From positions 1 to 33,564 of the forward strand of contig CAKURN010000001.1 of assembly GCA_934675695.1 (NCBI GenBank): a stretch of DNA of 33,564 nucleotides, written 5' to 3'. Below the pieces are notes generated by a model. That model saw only the letters and a list, made by a program, of their open reading frames with translations, was not told where the DNA came from and did not search any database. How positions within the stretch are numbered: the stretch's first letter is position 1; each line of letters begins with the position of its first letter. The DNA comes from an uncultured Candidatus Melainabacteria bacterium (GTDB lineage: Bacteria > Cyanobacteriota > Vampirovibrionia > Gastranaerophilales > Gastranaerophilaceae). Positions 1 through 9,155 of the stretch are shown here, piece by piece. Position numbers and translations under genes: made by a program.

Positions 1-57
1 ATAGATAAAAAATGGATTGTGAAATAGAGAAAGATAAAGTAAGTAAAAAATCCTCCT

Positions 58-1386
58 ATGGAAAAGCATTTAAAGCAGCCGCTTGATACCAATAAGCCGG
101 CGCCGGTAGCTTTTGAGGGTGATGATCTTACTTATGATGAGCGTGATGGAAGTTTCATTGCCCGTGGCAAGGTTAATATATTGCAAATGGATGCGCATAA
201 ATTTCAGGGCGAGGAAATAAGAGGCAATCTACAAAAACATGAGGTTGAGTTTCCTGAAAAAGCGCATGTTTTGCAAATGACGCCTGGTCAGTTAAGAGTT
301 ACGCTCGATGGCTATAAGGGGCAATATAATTATGAAAAAAAGACGGGCTTTTTAGCAAATGCCAAAGGCAAAGCTGGTGCGCATTATATAACAGCCAAGC
401 GGTTTGAATTTTATCCTGATCACATCGTAGCCTATGATGGTACAGAAACGAAGTGTGGCGCTAAGAAACCGGATTATCATTTAAGCGCCGATAAAATTAC
501 GATTTATCCTAATCAAAAAACGATTATGGAAAATGTCAAATTTTGGCTTAAAAATACGGTTATCTTAAAGCGTAAGCATTATGAAGCGGACACTTCACCA
601 GGGGCTAGAGAAGTAAATTATCCGCGTATTGGCTATAATAGTGATGATAAGCTCTATTTAAATTGGCATTTGACCTTTCCTGCTTGGCAAAATATCAATG
701 CGCATGCCAACATTCTGGTTACCGGTGAAAATGGCTGGCGCAGTAATTATGATGTAACTTGGGCTAATCAGGGAATGGAAACCAGGCTGGTATATGGTCA
801 TTTTGAAGATGGTGATGAAAACTGGATAAAAAAGGAACCGTCATTATTGTGGAAATATCAGCATAATATAGGCAGAACTCACTTTATTTATGATATGAAT
901 TATGAATTTGGCCGCTGGTATGGCAGTGGTATTCATAGTAATCATACTGAATATGGCTATGGACTGGGCTATGATCCGATAAAATTTCATCGCTATACAC
1001 TATATATGCATATCGGTCATGGCAAGACTAAGGAATCATATGATGATTCACAGGTTACTGGTCTTTCCAGTGACATTGTGCTGACTAAAGATTTTGATGA
1101 ACGATGGGCGGCTTATACTGGTTATCATTATAGTAAAAAGGACAGAGCAAATTCATTATTTTCCTATGATACCGATGATTACTCCAAGAAATTAGAGTCG
1201 GGATTCAGCTATCGTTTAGATACACATAATCGTTTGGTAATTGGTACTAAATACAGCTTGGATAAGAGTGAATGGAAGGATATAGACTACTATTGGTATC
1301 ATGATCTCCATTGCTCAGAAGTGGTATTGCGGTATAGATCTAAGCAAAATCATTGGAATATCCGCTGGCAGTTTACACCGTGGTAA
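58..1386 (+). CDS. lptD: LptD/OstA-like LPS-assembly outer-membrane protein, N-terminus probably incomplete
   Basis: Predicted to take part in inserting LPS into the outer membrane. About residues 18-175 read as an OstA/LptA-like beta-jellyroll, with repeated short strands such as GDDLTYDERDGSFIARGKV and later HLSADKITIYPNQKTIM. The remaining ~260 residues are alternating aromatic/polar strands typical of a beta-barrel, ending in an aromatic C-terminus (RWQFTPW). At 442 aa it is much shorter than proteobacterial LptD (~780 aa). There is no signal peptide: the frame is open only from base 43, and the bases before the ATG (TCCTCCT) are the complement of a ribosome site. The true 5' end is therefore probably missing or disrupted at the window edge. 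It lies 12 bp upstream of the heptose kinase gene, which fits an LPS operon. It could instead be a shorter OstA-family barrel protein rather than LptD itself. Confidence 0.7.
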   Translation: MEKHLKQPLDTNKPAPVAFEGDDLTYDERDGSFIARGKVNILQMDAHKFQGEEIRGNLQKHEVEFPEKAHVLQMTPGQLRVTLDGYKGQYNYEKKTGFLANAKGKAGAHYITAKRFEFYPDHIVAYDGTETKCGAKKPDYHLSADKITIYPNQKTIMENVKFWLKNTVILKRKHYEADTSPGAREVNYPRIGYNSDDKLYLNWHLTFPAWQNINAHANILVTGENGWRSNYDVTWANQGMETRLVYGHFEDGDENWIKKEPSLLWKYQHNIGRTHFIYDMNYEFGRWYGSGIHSNHTEYGYGLGYDPIKFHRYTLYMHIGHGKTKESYDDSQVTGLSSDIVLTKDFDERWAAYTGYHYSKKDRANSLFSYDTDDYSKKLESGFSYRLDTHNRLVIGTKYSLDKSEWKDIDYYWYHDLHCSEVVLRYRSKQNHWNIRWQFTPW

Positions 1387-1398
1387 TGAGGTAAGATT

Positions 1399-2388
1399 AT
1401 GAAGGAAGAGTTAATACCAATAGTTTCGCAGCTGCAAGGAAAAAAAATATTGGTTATCGGGGATATGGTAGCTGATATTTATCTTGAAGGACGCATATCA
1501 CGCATTTCGCGGGAAGCCCCCGTGCTGGTATTAGAGCAAGCTGGGGAAAAAATCGTTGCTGGTGGTGCCGCTAACGTAGTAAACAATGTTGCAACGCTTG
1601 GTGGTGAAGTTTATGCAGTAGGGCTTTTAGGTGATGACCATGCAGCTGCGGGGATAAAAAAAGCTTTGCAAGAAAATGGAGCCAATACCGAAGGCCTGCT
1701 TTTAGATGCCTCACGACCGACGATTGCTAAGACCCGTATTATCGCAGGCGGAAGGGCAACAGTCAGCCAGCAGATTGTGCGTATTGATAAGGAAAGCCAT
1801 CAGCCCATGGACAAGGATTTTGAACAGAAGATATTAAAATATATCGAAAAACTGCTTCCGAAAATAGAAGGAGTTGTCATAAGTGATTACGGTTCAGGAA
1901 CTGTGACACCAGCCATTCAAAAGCAGCTTATAAAGTGCTGCCGCAAACGAAATATACCTAGTATAGTTGATTCTAGGTACGGTATACATGAGTTCAAAAA
2001 TATTGGCTATATTAAGCAAAATGATGCTGAATTGGCAGCGGCTGTAGGACGGGAATTAAGCGATGAGGAATCGCTCTATGATGCTGGTCAGGAACTGTTA
2101 AATGAATTAAGTGCCGATGGTGTATTAGTAACCCGTGGTGAAAAAGGCATGGTTCTATTGGAAAAAGATGGCGCAATCCATGATATTCCAGTGTCGGATA
2201 AAAGTGAAGTATTTGATGTATCGGGAGCAGGCGATACCTGTGTTGCTACCGTGATTTTGGCATTAGCTGCAGGCAGTGAACCGGCGAAAGCCGCGGAAAT
2301 CAGTAACTTTGCCAGCGGTATTGCCGTGCGAAAACTTGGTACTAGCACAGTAAGTGCCACTGAACTTAGAAACGTATTGCAAAAATAA
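1399..2388 (+). CDS. PfkB-family heptose-7-phosphate kinase, divergent paralogue (HldE domain I-like)
   Basis: A ribokinase/PfkB-fold sugar kinase of 329 aa, similar along its full length to the kinase half of HldE/RfaE. It has the N-terminal motif SRISREAPV, the GGAANV motif, an SDYGSG stretch and the C-terminal PfkB signature DVSGAGDT with the anion-hole GAGD. The adjacent gene is the matching adenylyltransferase (hldC), 11 bp downstream, so a role in making D-glycero-beta-D-manno-heptose 1,7-bisphosphate is likely. It differs from the second kinase of this window (7145-8122) at conserved places: the DPKG element is DSRY, the TPN element is KQND, and the RLDFEE motif is RIDKES. These changes lie near the sugar site, so an altered substrate or a regulatory role is possible. 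The start ATG follows GAGGT at a good distance. Confidence 0.82.
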   Translation: MKEELIPIVSQLQGKKILVIGDMVADIYLEGRISRISREAPVLVLEQAGEKIVAGGAANVVNNVATLGGEVYAVGLLGDDHAAAGIKKALQENGANTEGLLLDASRPTIAKTRIIAGGRATVSQQIVRIDKESHQPMDKDFEQKILKYIEKLLPKIEGVVISDYGSGTVTPAIQKQLIKCCRKRNIPSIVDSRYGIHEFKNIGYIKQNDAELAAAVGRELSDEESLYDAGQELLNELSADGVLVTRGEKGMVLLEKDGAIHDIPVSDKSEVFDVSGAGDTCVATVILALAAGSEPAKAAEISNFASGIAVRKLGTSTVSATELRNVLQK

Positions 2389-2399
2389 TGAGGTAAATT

Positions 2400-2867
2400 A
2401 TGTTAATTCAGGCGGATGATATAGAGACATTATGTGCGATTTTACATCGTGCGGGACAGCGCATTGTTTTTACTAATGGCTGTTTTGATATTTTGCATGC
2501 AGGTCATGTGGAATATCTGAATAAAGCGCGCTCTTTTGGCGATTGCTTGGTTTTAGGATTAAATACGGATGCTTCGGTCAGGGGCAACAAAGGACCGTCA
2601 CGCCCCATAAATAATGAATTAAATCGGGCTAAAGTAGCAGACGCTTTGCAGGCGGTAGATTATGTCGTGCTGTTTGGTGAAAAAACGGCAGAAGATTTAA
2701 TAGCGAAAGTAAAACCGGATGTTTATGTAAAAGGCGGTGATTACACGCTAGCTACTTTGCCTGAAGCTAAAATTGTCCAAAGCTATGGCGGCAGGGTAGA
2801 ATTTATCCAAATGGTAGCTGGCTGTTCAACGACTAATGTAATAAAGAAAATTCAGGGTGGTGAATAA
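2400..2867 (+). CDS. hldC: D-glycero-beta-D-manno-heptose 1-phosphate adenylyltransferase (RfaE2/HldC)
   Basis: Transfers AMP from ATP to heptose 1-phosphate, giving ADP-D-glycero-D-manno-heptose for LPS inner core. The 155-aa protein is a single nucleotidyltransferase domain. TNGCFDILHAGHVEYL near residue 25 carries the HxGH nucleotide-binding motif. VKGGDY and the end motif STTNVIKKI supply the C-terminal ISSTxxI-like element. In Enterobacteria this domain is fused to the kinase as HldE; here it is a separate gene, 11 bp after kinase paralogue 1 and 5 bp before the heptosyltransferase gene, so all are probably co-translated. The length matches stand-alone RfaE2 proteins. Confidence 0.93.
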   Translation: MLIQADDIETLCAILHRAGQRIVFTNGCFDILHAGHVEYLNKARSFGDCLVLGLNTDASVRGNKGPSRPINNELNRAKVADALQAVDYVVLFGEKTAEDLIAKVKPDVYVKGGDYTLATLPEAKIVQSYGGRVEFIQMVAGCSTTNVIKKIQGGE

Positions 2868-2872
2868 CTGCC

Positions 2873-3892
2873 ATGAAAAATATCTTAATTGTAAAATTAA
2901 GTGCTATTGGTGATGTTATCCACGCTATGCCGGTAGCTCATGCGATAAAAGAAACGTATCCTGAGGCACATATAACTTGGGTAGTCGAACCGTCCGCGTA
3001 TGATTTGCTAGCGATGAATACTGATGTCGATGAGATAATATTGTTCAAAAAAAAGGAATTTAAGTCAATAGGCGGCTTCCTTGAAAACTATGGACCACTT
3101 AAAAGAGAGATCCAAAAACGCAATTATGATGCAGTGCTTGATTTGCAAGGCTTGTTTAAATCAGCAGCAATTGCTTATTTAGCAAAAGCTCCGCGCAAAC
3201 TTGGTATGTGCAATATGCGGGAACTAAGTGATAAGGTTTCTCAGCCAGTTATTGGCCCTAATGCTAAAGGGCATATTGTAGAACGTTACCTGGATGTAGC
3301 AAGAGCTATAGGCTGTAAAGCAGAAAATGCCGAGTTTTCGCTTAATGTGCCTGATAGGGAAGCAGATTTAACAAGGATGCGGTTTAGTCAAGCTGGCGCC
3401 AATATGGGTAATCCCTATGTAGTATTAGCGGTTGGCGCTAATTGGCCGAATAAACGCTGGCCTGAGGAAAATTTTGCTAGGCTTGCCGATTGGCTATACA
3501 CCAAACGGCTGATACCGGTACTAGTAGGCGGTGGCGTCGTTGATGAACAGCGGGCGGCAGCTATCAGTGCCCAAAGTGAGATACCACCGGTTAATTTGGT
3601 AGGTCAAACAAATCTTAAGCAGTTAGCATATACTATACAGCAAGCACAGCTGGTTATTGGTGGTGACACGGGACCAGTGCATTTAGCAGCTGGATTAAAA
3701 GTTCCGACTATAATGTTGATGGGACCGACTAATGCAACCCGCAATGGTCCTTATGGACAGTTAGCAAATGCTATTGAAGCAGATAGAGCGTGCAAGCATT
3801 GTTGGAAAAGGGCTTGTCCGGACAATAAAGATTGTTTAAATGCAATTGCGGCAGTTCAGGTTATGGCGAAGGCGGAAGAAATATTGCTTTAA
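2873..3892 (+). CDS. waaC: LPS heptosyltransferase I-like, GT9 family
   Basis: A glycosyltransferase family 9 protein (339 aa) that should move L-glycero-D-manno-heptose from ADP-heptose onto the Kdo of lipid A at the cytoplasmic face of the inner membrane. The N-terminus KLSAIGDVIHAMPVAHAI is characteristic of heptosyltransferase I. The ADP-heptose site is shown by GANWPNKRWPEE near residue 190 and by the GGDTGPVHLAAGL motif near residue 262. A cysteine cluster (CKHCWKRACPDNKDC) near the C-terminus is common in this family. It is immediately downstream of hldC and upstream of an LtaS-type phosphotransferase. Assignment to WaaC rather than WaaF rests mainly on the N-terminal motif. Confidence 0.88.
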   Translation: MKNILIVKLSAIGDVIHAMPVAHAIKETYPEAHITWVVEPSAYDLLAMNTDVDEIILFKKKEFKSIGGFLENYGPLKREIQKRNYDAVLDLQGLFKSAAIAYLAKAPRKLGMCNMRELSDKVSQPVIGPNAKGHIVERYLDVARAIGCKAENAEFSLNVPDREADLTRMRFSQAGANMGNPYVVLAVGANWPNKRWPEENFARLADWLYTKRLIPVLVGGGVVDEQRAAAISAQSEIPPVNLVGQTNLKQLAYTIQQAQLVIGGDTGPVHLAAGLKVPTIMLMGPTNATRNGPYGQLANAIEADRACKHCWKRACPDNKDCLNAIAAVQVMAKAEEILL

Positions 3893-3909
3893 GAAGGAAG
3901 GCTAGGAAG

Positions 3910-5949
3910 TTGTTTTTGGGATTTAAACGCGACTCACGATTAGAATCATTTTGGAATAATATTCAGCGCGATTTGCGGTTATTTATTTTTATATTGCTAT
4001 TGGTATGTTTATATCGAGCTGTATTTATGCTCATCATGCATTCGTATATAAATTCAGTTACGGAAATGCATGAAATTTTTTTGGCTAACTGGATGGGAAT
4101 GCGATTGTCACTAAAAACGGCTGGTGGTGCAGCACTAGTGACATTTGTATTTTTGACTCTGACTAACTTAGCAATACCTAAATTATATAAGCTGAACAAT
4201 AAATTGCGATTATATTGGGGAACATTAGTAAGTTTTGTATTTAACGTGCTTTTTGTTGCCCGTTTTCCCTTTTATAATCAATTTCATATGACCTATAATG
4301 CACAGCAGGTAATGGCAGGTGCCAATGAAAAAACAGGTTCCGTTCTAACCATGATGATTCAGGATTATGGACTTATTTGGCGTATGGCTATTGCGATATT
4401 ATTAACTATTGTTTGCTGTATGATGCTTCGTAAATTGCTGCAAGTTAGAACATTGGAGATGCCTAGTTTTTTGCAGGGCAGACCACTTATGTTTACCCCA
4501 TTATTTGTGGTAGTTTTTGCGGCTTTTTTCCTGTTTGTACGCTTTGGCGGCTCCTTTACTTTTGGCAGTGGCATAAACTGGGAAAGTTCAGGCGTCACTA
4601 GTGATGATTTTCTTAATGAATGTGTGTTAGATGATATGCAGGCTATGTATCGAGTTCGGGCACAAAATGAACGCATGAAATCAGGTAAGGCAGCTAGTTT
4701 TGTTAATCAAGAAAATATTCGCGATTATCTGCATTTCGTGGCTGGTCATAATGAAGAAAATGGTGATGATATAACAGCATATCTTGCCCGTACGGCGAAA
4801 GGACCGCATATAAATAAACCTCAGCATATATTTATAATACTAGAAGAAAGTGGTGCCGCTTGGCCACTTTTGGACAAATATGCTGATTTGCATGTAGCAG
4901 ACGGAATAAAAAGTTTGATTAATTCGTCTAATGGCTATGGAACACATGCGTTTATGCCTAATGGTGAATATACATCCGTGGCCTTTGATGGTATTATTTC
5001 TGGGTTATCTGAGATGAGGGTAGCTGTAAATTATCAGCCACGCAGTGTAAAGGAACAATATCCGACGGCACTGGCAACGCAACTAAAGAAACTTGGTTAT
5101 AAGGTTGATTTTTGGTATGGTGGCAATCCGTCTTGGGCCAGCATGAAGCAGTTTGCTTTGACGCAAGGCTTTGATAATTTCTATGGGTATACTGATATGG
5201 GAGTGCCAAAGGTAAATACTTTTGGTACATCTGATGAATATTTGCTTCAAGCGCTGTATGAACATTTACCGGAAGAACAGCCTACTGTTCATGTGGTTAA
5301 GACGGAATCAGATCATCCGCCATATAACATTGATTTAGAGGCTGAAGGATTTGATTTAGCAAGAACAGAGGAACTGACGGCCGCAATGCCTGATGTAGAA
5401 AATCCTAAACAGTTGGCTAAAGAGATAGGACATTATTGGTATACTGATAAAGTTGTAACCGAATTTATCAAAAAGACGGAAGCTAAATATCCTGATAGTT
5501 TGTTTATCGTGACTGGTGACCATGCAGTAAGGACTGATCCAAGCCGTCATCCGACACTGTTTGAACATCAGGCAGTACCGCTTCTTATATATGGTGCGGG
5601 GATAAATAAAGATATATTGCCAACTAATGCTCCAGGTGGGCTTACTAGTATTATGCCGACAATTATGGAGCTTATAGCACCGAAAGGATTTGTCTATTAC
5701 TCTATAGTGCCGAGTATGACTGAAGCTGATGGCGTCAATGGTATGCAGGCTGGTTTTAACACTAGCTGTTTCTTAACACGAAATGCTATGGGTGCAGTTG
5801 ATAAGGAAACTATGGAAAGCCTGCCATGGACGCCTAATGGTACTTTTGACGCAGATGCGGAACGGGCTAAAGCTATGAAGTGGCTGCCGGCAGCGCGCAC
5901 AATATCATGGTGGCTAGCAGTTCATGGTACGGATTTAAACGCAAAGTAA
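3910..5949 (+). CDS. LtaS-type membrane phosphotransferase (alkaline-phosphatase/sulfatase superfamily), copy 1
   Basis: A five-helix membrane anchor (about residues 15-210) followed by an extracytoplasmic sulfatase-like domain, the layout of lipoteichoic acid synthase. Seen active-site elements: Glu313 in LEES, the likely nucleophile Thr355 in GEYTSVAF, a GTSDE element, and the metal ligands Asp537-His538 in TGDHA. I chose TTG 3910, preceded by AAGGAAGG, because the longer in-frame ATG at 3832 lies inside waaC and adds a non-membrane tail unlike the paralogue at 21160. An organism with LPS is not expected to make lipoteichoic acid, so transfer of glycerol-phosphate or a similar group to LPS core or another periplasmic glycan is the better guess. 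It lies between two heptosyltransferase genes, which supports an inner-core decoration role. The substrate is not determined. Confidence 0.8.
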   Translation: MFLGFKRDSRLESFWNNIQRDLRLFIFILLLVCLYRAVFMLIMHSYINSVTEMHEIFLANWMGMRLSLKTAGGAALVTFVFLTLTNLAIPKLYKLNNKLRLYWGTLVSFVFNVLFVARFPFYNQFHMTYNAQQVMAGANEKTGSVLTMMIQDYGLIWRMAIAILLTIVCCMMLRKLLQVRTLEMPSFLQGRPLMFTPLFVVVFAAFFLFVRFGGSFTFGSGINWESSGVTSDDFLNECVLDDMQAMYRVRAQNERMKSGKAASFVNQENIRDYLHFVAGHNEENGDDITAYLARTAKGPHINKPQHIFIILEESGAAWPLLDKYADLHVADGIKSLINSSNGYGTHAFMPNGEYTSVAFDGIISGLSEMRVAVNYQPRSVKEQYPTALATQLKKLGYKVDFWYGGNPSWASMKQFALTQGFDNFYGYTDMGVPKVNTFGTSDEYLLQALYEHLPEEQPTVHVVKTESDHPPYNIDLEAEGFDLARTEELTAAMPDVENPKQLAKEIGHYWYTDKVVTEFIKKTEAKYPDSLFIVTGDHAVRTDPSRHPTLFEHQAVPLLIYGAGINKDILPTNAPGGLTSIMPTIMELIAPKGFVYYSIVPSMTEADGVNGMQAGFNTSCFLTRNAMGAVDKETMESLPWTPNGTFDADAERAKAMKWLPAARTISWWLAVHGTDLNAK

Positions 5950-5958
5950 GGAAATATT

Positions 5959-7125
5959 ATGTATAAAAATATTCTAGTTATCAATCTCATGCATATTGGC
6001 GATTTAATGCTGACAACGCCGGTGCTTAGAACTCTGCGCACAAATTTTCCTAAGGCACGCATAACCATGCTGGCCGATAAGAAACTAAAAGATTTGGTTG
6101 AATACAATGAGCATATAGACGGCTGTCTGTTTTTAGATAAAAAGGGCAAGGACAATCATTTAGGGACATTCTTGCATTTTATCAAAAAGGTGCGGCAGCA
6201 GCATTTTGATTTAGTAATTAATCTTCATCGCAATGAGCGGGCTTCAGCAATCGCAGCTTTTAGCGGGGCTAAGAAAATTGTGGGTTACAGTAAACCTGGT
6301 TTTTCATTATTATTTTCGAAAGTCATGCAAAATCCTTCGGTTGCTCATCATATAGGACGAGGTCCTTGGGGACTGATTCCGCCACATCGCTATGTGCCAG
6401 GCTGGGAGCATCAGGTAACAGCCCATCTAAAGGTGCTGACGGAGACGGGGATAGTTGATAAAGTCGATGATGGCGGACTGGAATTGTGGTTGCCGGAAGC
6501 AGCAGAAAATGAAGCTAGTAAGCTATGGGCGCAGGAATTTAATCTAGCCGACAAGGTTATTGCTTTTAATATCGGTGCTAGCTGGAAAACAAAACGCTGG
6601 CTCGACAGTTATTTTGCTAAATGTGCTGATGAGTTAATAGCTAGAGGGTATCATATCGCCTTTTTGGGTGGTCCGATGGATTTAGAAATTGTGCATAATT
6701 GCATAAAACAGATGCAGAACAAGACAAGTTCTAATTTGCATATTTTTACCGGTAAGGTCGGGCTGGCAGTGTTAGCTGGTTTATTAAAGCGCTGCTGTCT
6801 TTTCCTAACGACAGATTCTGGACCTATGCATATCGGGGTAGCGATGAATGTGCCGATAATAACTATGTTTGGGGCATCACCTGTCCCAGGGTTTTATCCG
6901 TATGATGCCAAAGATATTTTGTTAAAATCTCCGGTTAAATGTCATCCTTGCGGGATTCATGAATGTCCGCATATAGGTGAAGCAAACTTAGCGTGCATGA
7001 AAAAAATAAAGCCGGCGACAGTTATGCAATATGTAGATGAGCTCTTAGCTAGGTATAATGGCGAACCAGCGTATAAATTGCCCGCACATTATGGTGAGTA
7101 TCAGTGTCGGGTAGTAGAAGTATAA
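5959..7125 (+). CDS. waaF: LPS heptosyltransferase II-like, GT9 family
   Basis: Second GT9 enzyme (388 aa). INLMHIGDLMLTTPVLRTL at the N-terminus and TTDSGPMHIGVAMNVPIITMFG near residue 290 match the ADP-heptose:LPS heptosyltransferase fold; GASWKTKRW is the counterpart of the heptose-binding GANWPNKRW in the first enzyme. It carries the family cysteine cluster (CHPCGIHECPH...C). Expected to add the second heptose to the inner core. The start ATG at 5959 follows AAGGAAAT, 9 bp after the phosphotransferase stop. The C-terminus runs ~25 residues beyond the usual end with no recognised motif. The exact acceptor (Hep I versus another heptose) cannot be read from sequence. Confidence 0.83.
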   Translation: MYKNILVINLMHIGDLMLTTPVLRTLRTNFPKARITMLADKKLKDLVEYNEHIDGCLFLDKKGKDNHLGTFLHFIKKVRQQHFDLVINLHRNERASAIAAFSGAKKIVGYSKPGFSLLFSKVMQNPSVAHHIGRGPWGLIPPHRYVPGWEHQVTAHLKVLTETGIVDKVDDGGLELWLPEAAENEASKLWAQEFNLADKVIAFNIGASWKTKRWLDSYFAKCADELIARGYHIAFLGGPMDLEIVHNCIKQMQNKTSSNLHIFTGKVGLAVLAGLLKRCCLFLTTDSGPMHIGVAMNVPIITMFGASPVPGFYPYDAKDILLKSPVKCHPCGIHECPHIGEANLACMKKIKPATVMQYVDELLARYNGEPAYKLPAHYGEYQCRVVEV

Positions 7126-7144
7126 AAAGGAAAAGGGGAGTTCG

Positions 7145-8122
7145 ATGGATAAGCAAAGGCTGTATGATTTTGTCGCTCAAAATACGAGCAAATGCCGGAT
7201 ACTAGTAGTCGGTGATGTCATGCTGGATAAATATTATTATGGAGAAGTCACGCGGATATCACCAGAGGCACCAGTGCCCATAACGCATGTAACTAGCTCC
7301 AAAGAAACGCTCGGTGGCGCAGCCAATGTGGCGCACAATTTGGCACTTTTAGGCTGCGAGACGTTTATTGCTGGATTCGTTGGTGATGACTATCATTGCC
7401 AAAGCTTACTAGATAAATTTACAGCTTGCGGGATTGACTATAAAGGACTTATCCATACCGAGCGGCCGACTACGACTAAGTTAAGAGTTATGGGCGGGCA
7501 TCAGCAAATGTTAAGACTTGATTTTGAAGAAGCTGCACCGATTGATGGGCCTTATGCTGAAAGATTGCAAAATTATATCGAATGTAAATTGAGTGAAAGT
7601 CTCGATGCGGTTATTATTTCAGATTATGGCAAAGGTGCCTGCACGGAAAAAAGCTGTGACCGCATAATAAGAGCATGTCATGCGCATGGCGTGCCAGTTA
7701 TTGTTGATCCGAAGGGGACTAATTGGACAAAATACGCACATGTTGATTATATAACGCCAAATCTTAAAGAACTGAATGCAGTTTTAGCTGAGCCTATCAA
7801 AAATCGTGACGAAGCCGTGGAAAAGGCAGCGCATTACGTCATGCGAAAATACCGTTTAAAAAACATAATAGTTACCCGCTCGGAAAATGGCATGTCACTA
7901 GTGACAGATAAGTGTATAACACATATTCCGACCAAAGCGCAGGAGGTATTTGATGTATCTGGTGCGGGTGATACGGTTATTGCGGTATTTGCAACGGGAC
8001 TTGCTGGCGGAATTTCGCCTGAAGATAGCGCAAGACTGGCTAATCTTGCCGCTAGTGTAGTAGTAGCAAAACTTGGTACCTATGCGGTAAGTCGGGAAGA
8101 ACTATTGCAAGTGCTGAAATAA
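7145..8122 (+). CDS. hldA: D-glycero-beta-D-manno-heptose-7-phosphate kinase (RfaE1/HldE domain I)
   Basis: A canonical stand-alone HldE kinase domain (325 aa). It shows GDVMLDKYYYGEVTRISPEAPVP at the N-terminus, GGAANVAHN, the sugar-site motif RLDFEE, SDYGKGA, VDPKGTNW, TPNLKE and the catalytic DVSGAGDT, all as in Enterobacterial HldE. It phosphorylates D,D-heptose 7-phosphate at C1. A strong AAAAGGGGAG ribosome site precedes the ATG. The neighbours hldD and gmhB supply the next steps of the pathway. It is the second such kinase in the operon; because it keeps all family motifs, it is the better candidate for the main pathway enzyme. Confidence 0.92.
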   Translation: MDKQRLYDFVAQNTSKCRILVVGDVMLDKYYYGEVTRISPEAPVPITHVTSSKETLGGAANVAHNLALLGCETFIAGFVGDDYHCQSLLDKFTACGIDYKGLIHTERPTTTKLRVMGGHQQMLRLDFEEAAPIDGPYAERLQNYIECKLSESLDAVIISDYGKGACTEKSCDRIIRACHAHGVPVIVDPKGTNWTKYAHVDYITPNLKELNAVLAEPIKNRDEAVEKAAHYVMRKYRLKNIIVTRSENGMSLVTDKCITHIPTKAQEVFDVSGAGDTVIAVFATGLAGGISPEDSARLANLAASVVVAKLGTYAVSREELLQVLK

Positions 8123-8168
8123 TCTGTTATACCATAAGAGCGATTTACTCAAGGCTGGAGGAAGAATA

Positions 8169-9155
8169 ATGATTATTGTAACTGGAGGCGCCGGTTTTAT
8201 CGGCAGCAATATTGTAAAAGAATTAAATAATCGTGGGCGGGCAGATATTTTGATTGTCGATGATTTAAAGGATGGTCAGAATTATAAAAATCTGCGGGGG
8301 CTTAAATTTATTGACTATCAGCATAAGGATGATTTTCTGCAAAGTATCGAAAACGATGATTTTGATGGCACAGATATTGATGCAGTATTTCATGAAGGTG
8401 CCTGCTCGGATACGATGGAATATGACGTTAATTATATGATGCGGGTAAACTATGAATATTCTAAGTCACTGCTGCATTTTTGCTTGCAGCATCGGATACC
8501 TTTTATGTATGCATCGTCTGCTTCTACCTATGGCAGTGGTAAAAATGGTTTTCGTGAAGGCGATGAATGTGAAGATGCGTTAAATCCGTATGCTTTCAGC
8601 AAACTGGCTTTTGACCGTTATGTGCGGCAGGTAATGCCTGAGGCACACAGTCAGATTGTGGGACTTAAATATTTCAACGTTTATGGACCGCAGGAACATC
8701 ATAAAGGTAAAATGGCATCAATTTTTTATCAGCTTTACAATCAGATAAAAGAAACCGGCAAAGCCCGGCTTTTCCGTGGCTGGGGTGAAATCGCTGGTAA
8801 GCCAGTAGCTGATGGCGAGCAGCGGCGTGACTTTGTCTATGTAAAAGATGTGGTTAATGTAAATCTTTGGTTCTGGGAGCATAAAGCTCCGAGTGGTATT
8901 TATAACTGCGGTACGGGTCAGGCTCATTCCTATAACGAAGTAGCTAAGGCAGTTATTTCAGCTATGGGGACGGGTGAAATAGCTTATCGGGATTTTCCGG
9001 AAGTTCTCAAGGGCAAATATCAAAACTTTACTGAATCGGATTCAACTAATCTTTTGGCAGCTGGTTATGATGAAGGCTTCCACAACATGAATGAAGCTGT
9101 CAAAGAATACGTTGATTTCCTTGAAAACGGTGGTTACTTTGTCTATGGCAAATAA
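8169..9155 (+). CDS. hldD: ADP-L-glycero-D-manno-heptose 6-epimerase
   Basis: Short-chain dehydrogenase/reductase epimerase (328 aa) that converts ADP-D-glycero- to ADP-L-glycero-D-manno-heptose, the last step before heptosyl transfer. TGGAGFIGSNIV at residues 5-16 is the NADP-binding Rossmann loop. HEGACSDT, SSASTYG and the catalytic pair in NPYAFSK (Tyr-x3-Lys) are present, as is GEQRRDFVYVKDV. The length matches E. coli HldD (~310 aa). Its ATG has a clear GGAGGAAG ribosome site. The last 11 bp overlap the start of gmhB, implying translational coupling. Confidence 0.95.
   Translation: MIIVTGGAGFIGSNIVKELNNRGRADILIVDDLKDGQNYKNLRGLKFIDYQHKDDFLQSIENDDFDGTDIDAVFHEGACSDTMEYDVNYMMRVNYEYSKSLLHFCLQHRIPFMYASSASTYGSGKNGFREGDECEDALNPYAFSKLAFDRYVRQVMPEAHSQIVGLKYFNVYGPQEHHKGKMASIFYQLYNQIKETGKARLFRGWGEIAGKPVADGEQRRDFVYVKDVVNVNLWFWEHKAPSGIYNCGTGQAHSYNEVAKAVISAMGTGEIAYRDFPEVLKGKYQNFTESDSTNLLAAGYDEGFHNMNEAVKEYVDFLENGGYFVYGK

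Noticed and set aside
2088..2360. Minus-strand open frame within the first heptose kinase gene
   Set aside because: Shadow of the PfkB C-terminal domain, with no start signal and low-complexity Ala/Ser/Thr content.
3832..3909. Upstream in-frame extension of the first LtaS-type gene to ATG 3832
   Set aside because: It lies inside waaC, has no ribosome site, and encodes a charged Cys/Gly/Arg-rich tail not found in the paralogue; TTG 3910 has AAGGAAGG upstream.
9091..9144. Longer start for gmhB at 9091
   Set aside because: The extra 18 residues are encoded inside hldD and precede the HAD core with no family counterpart.
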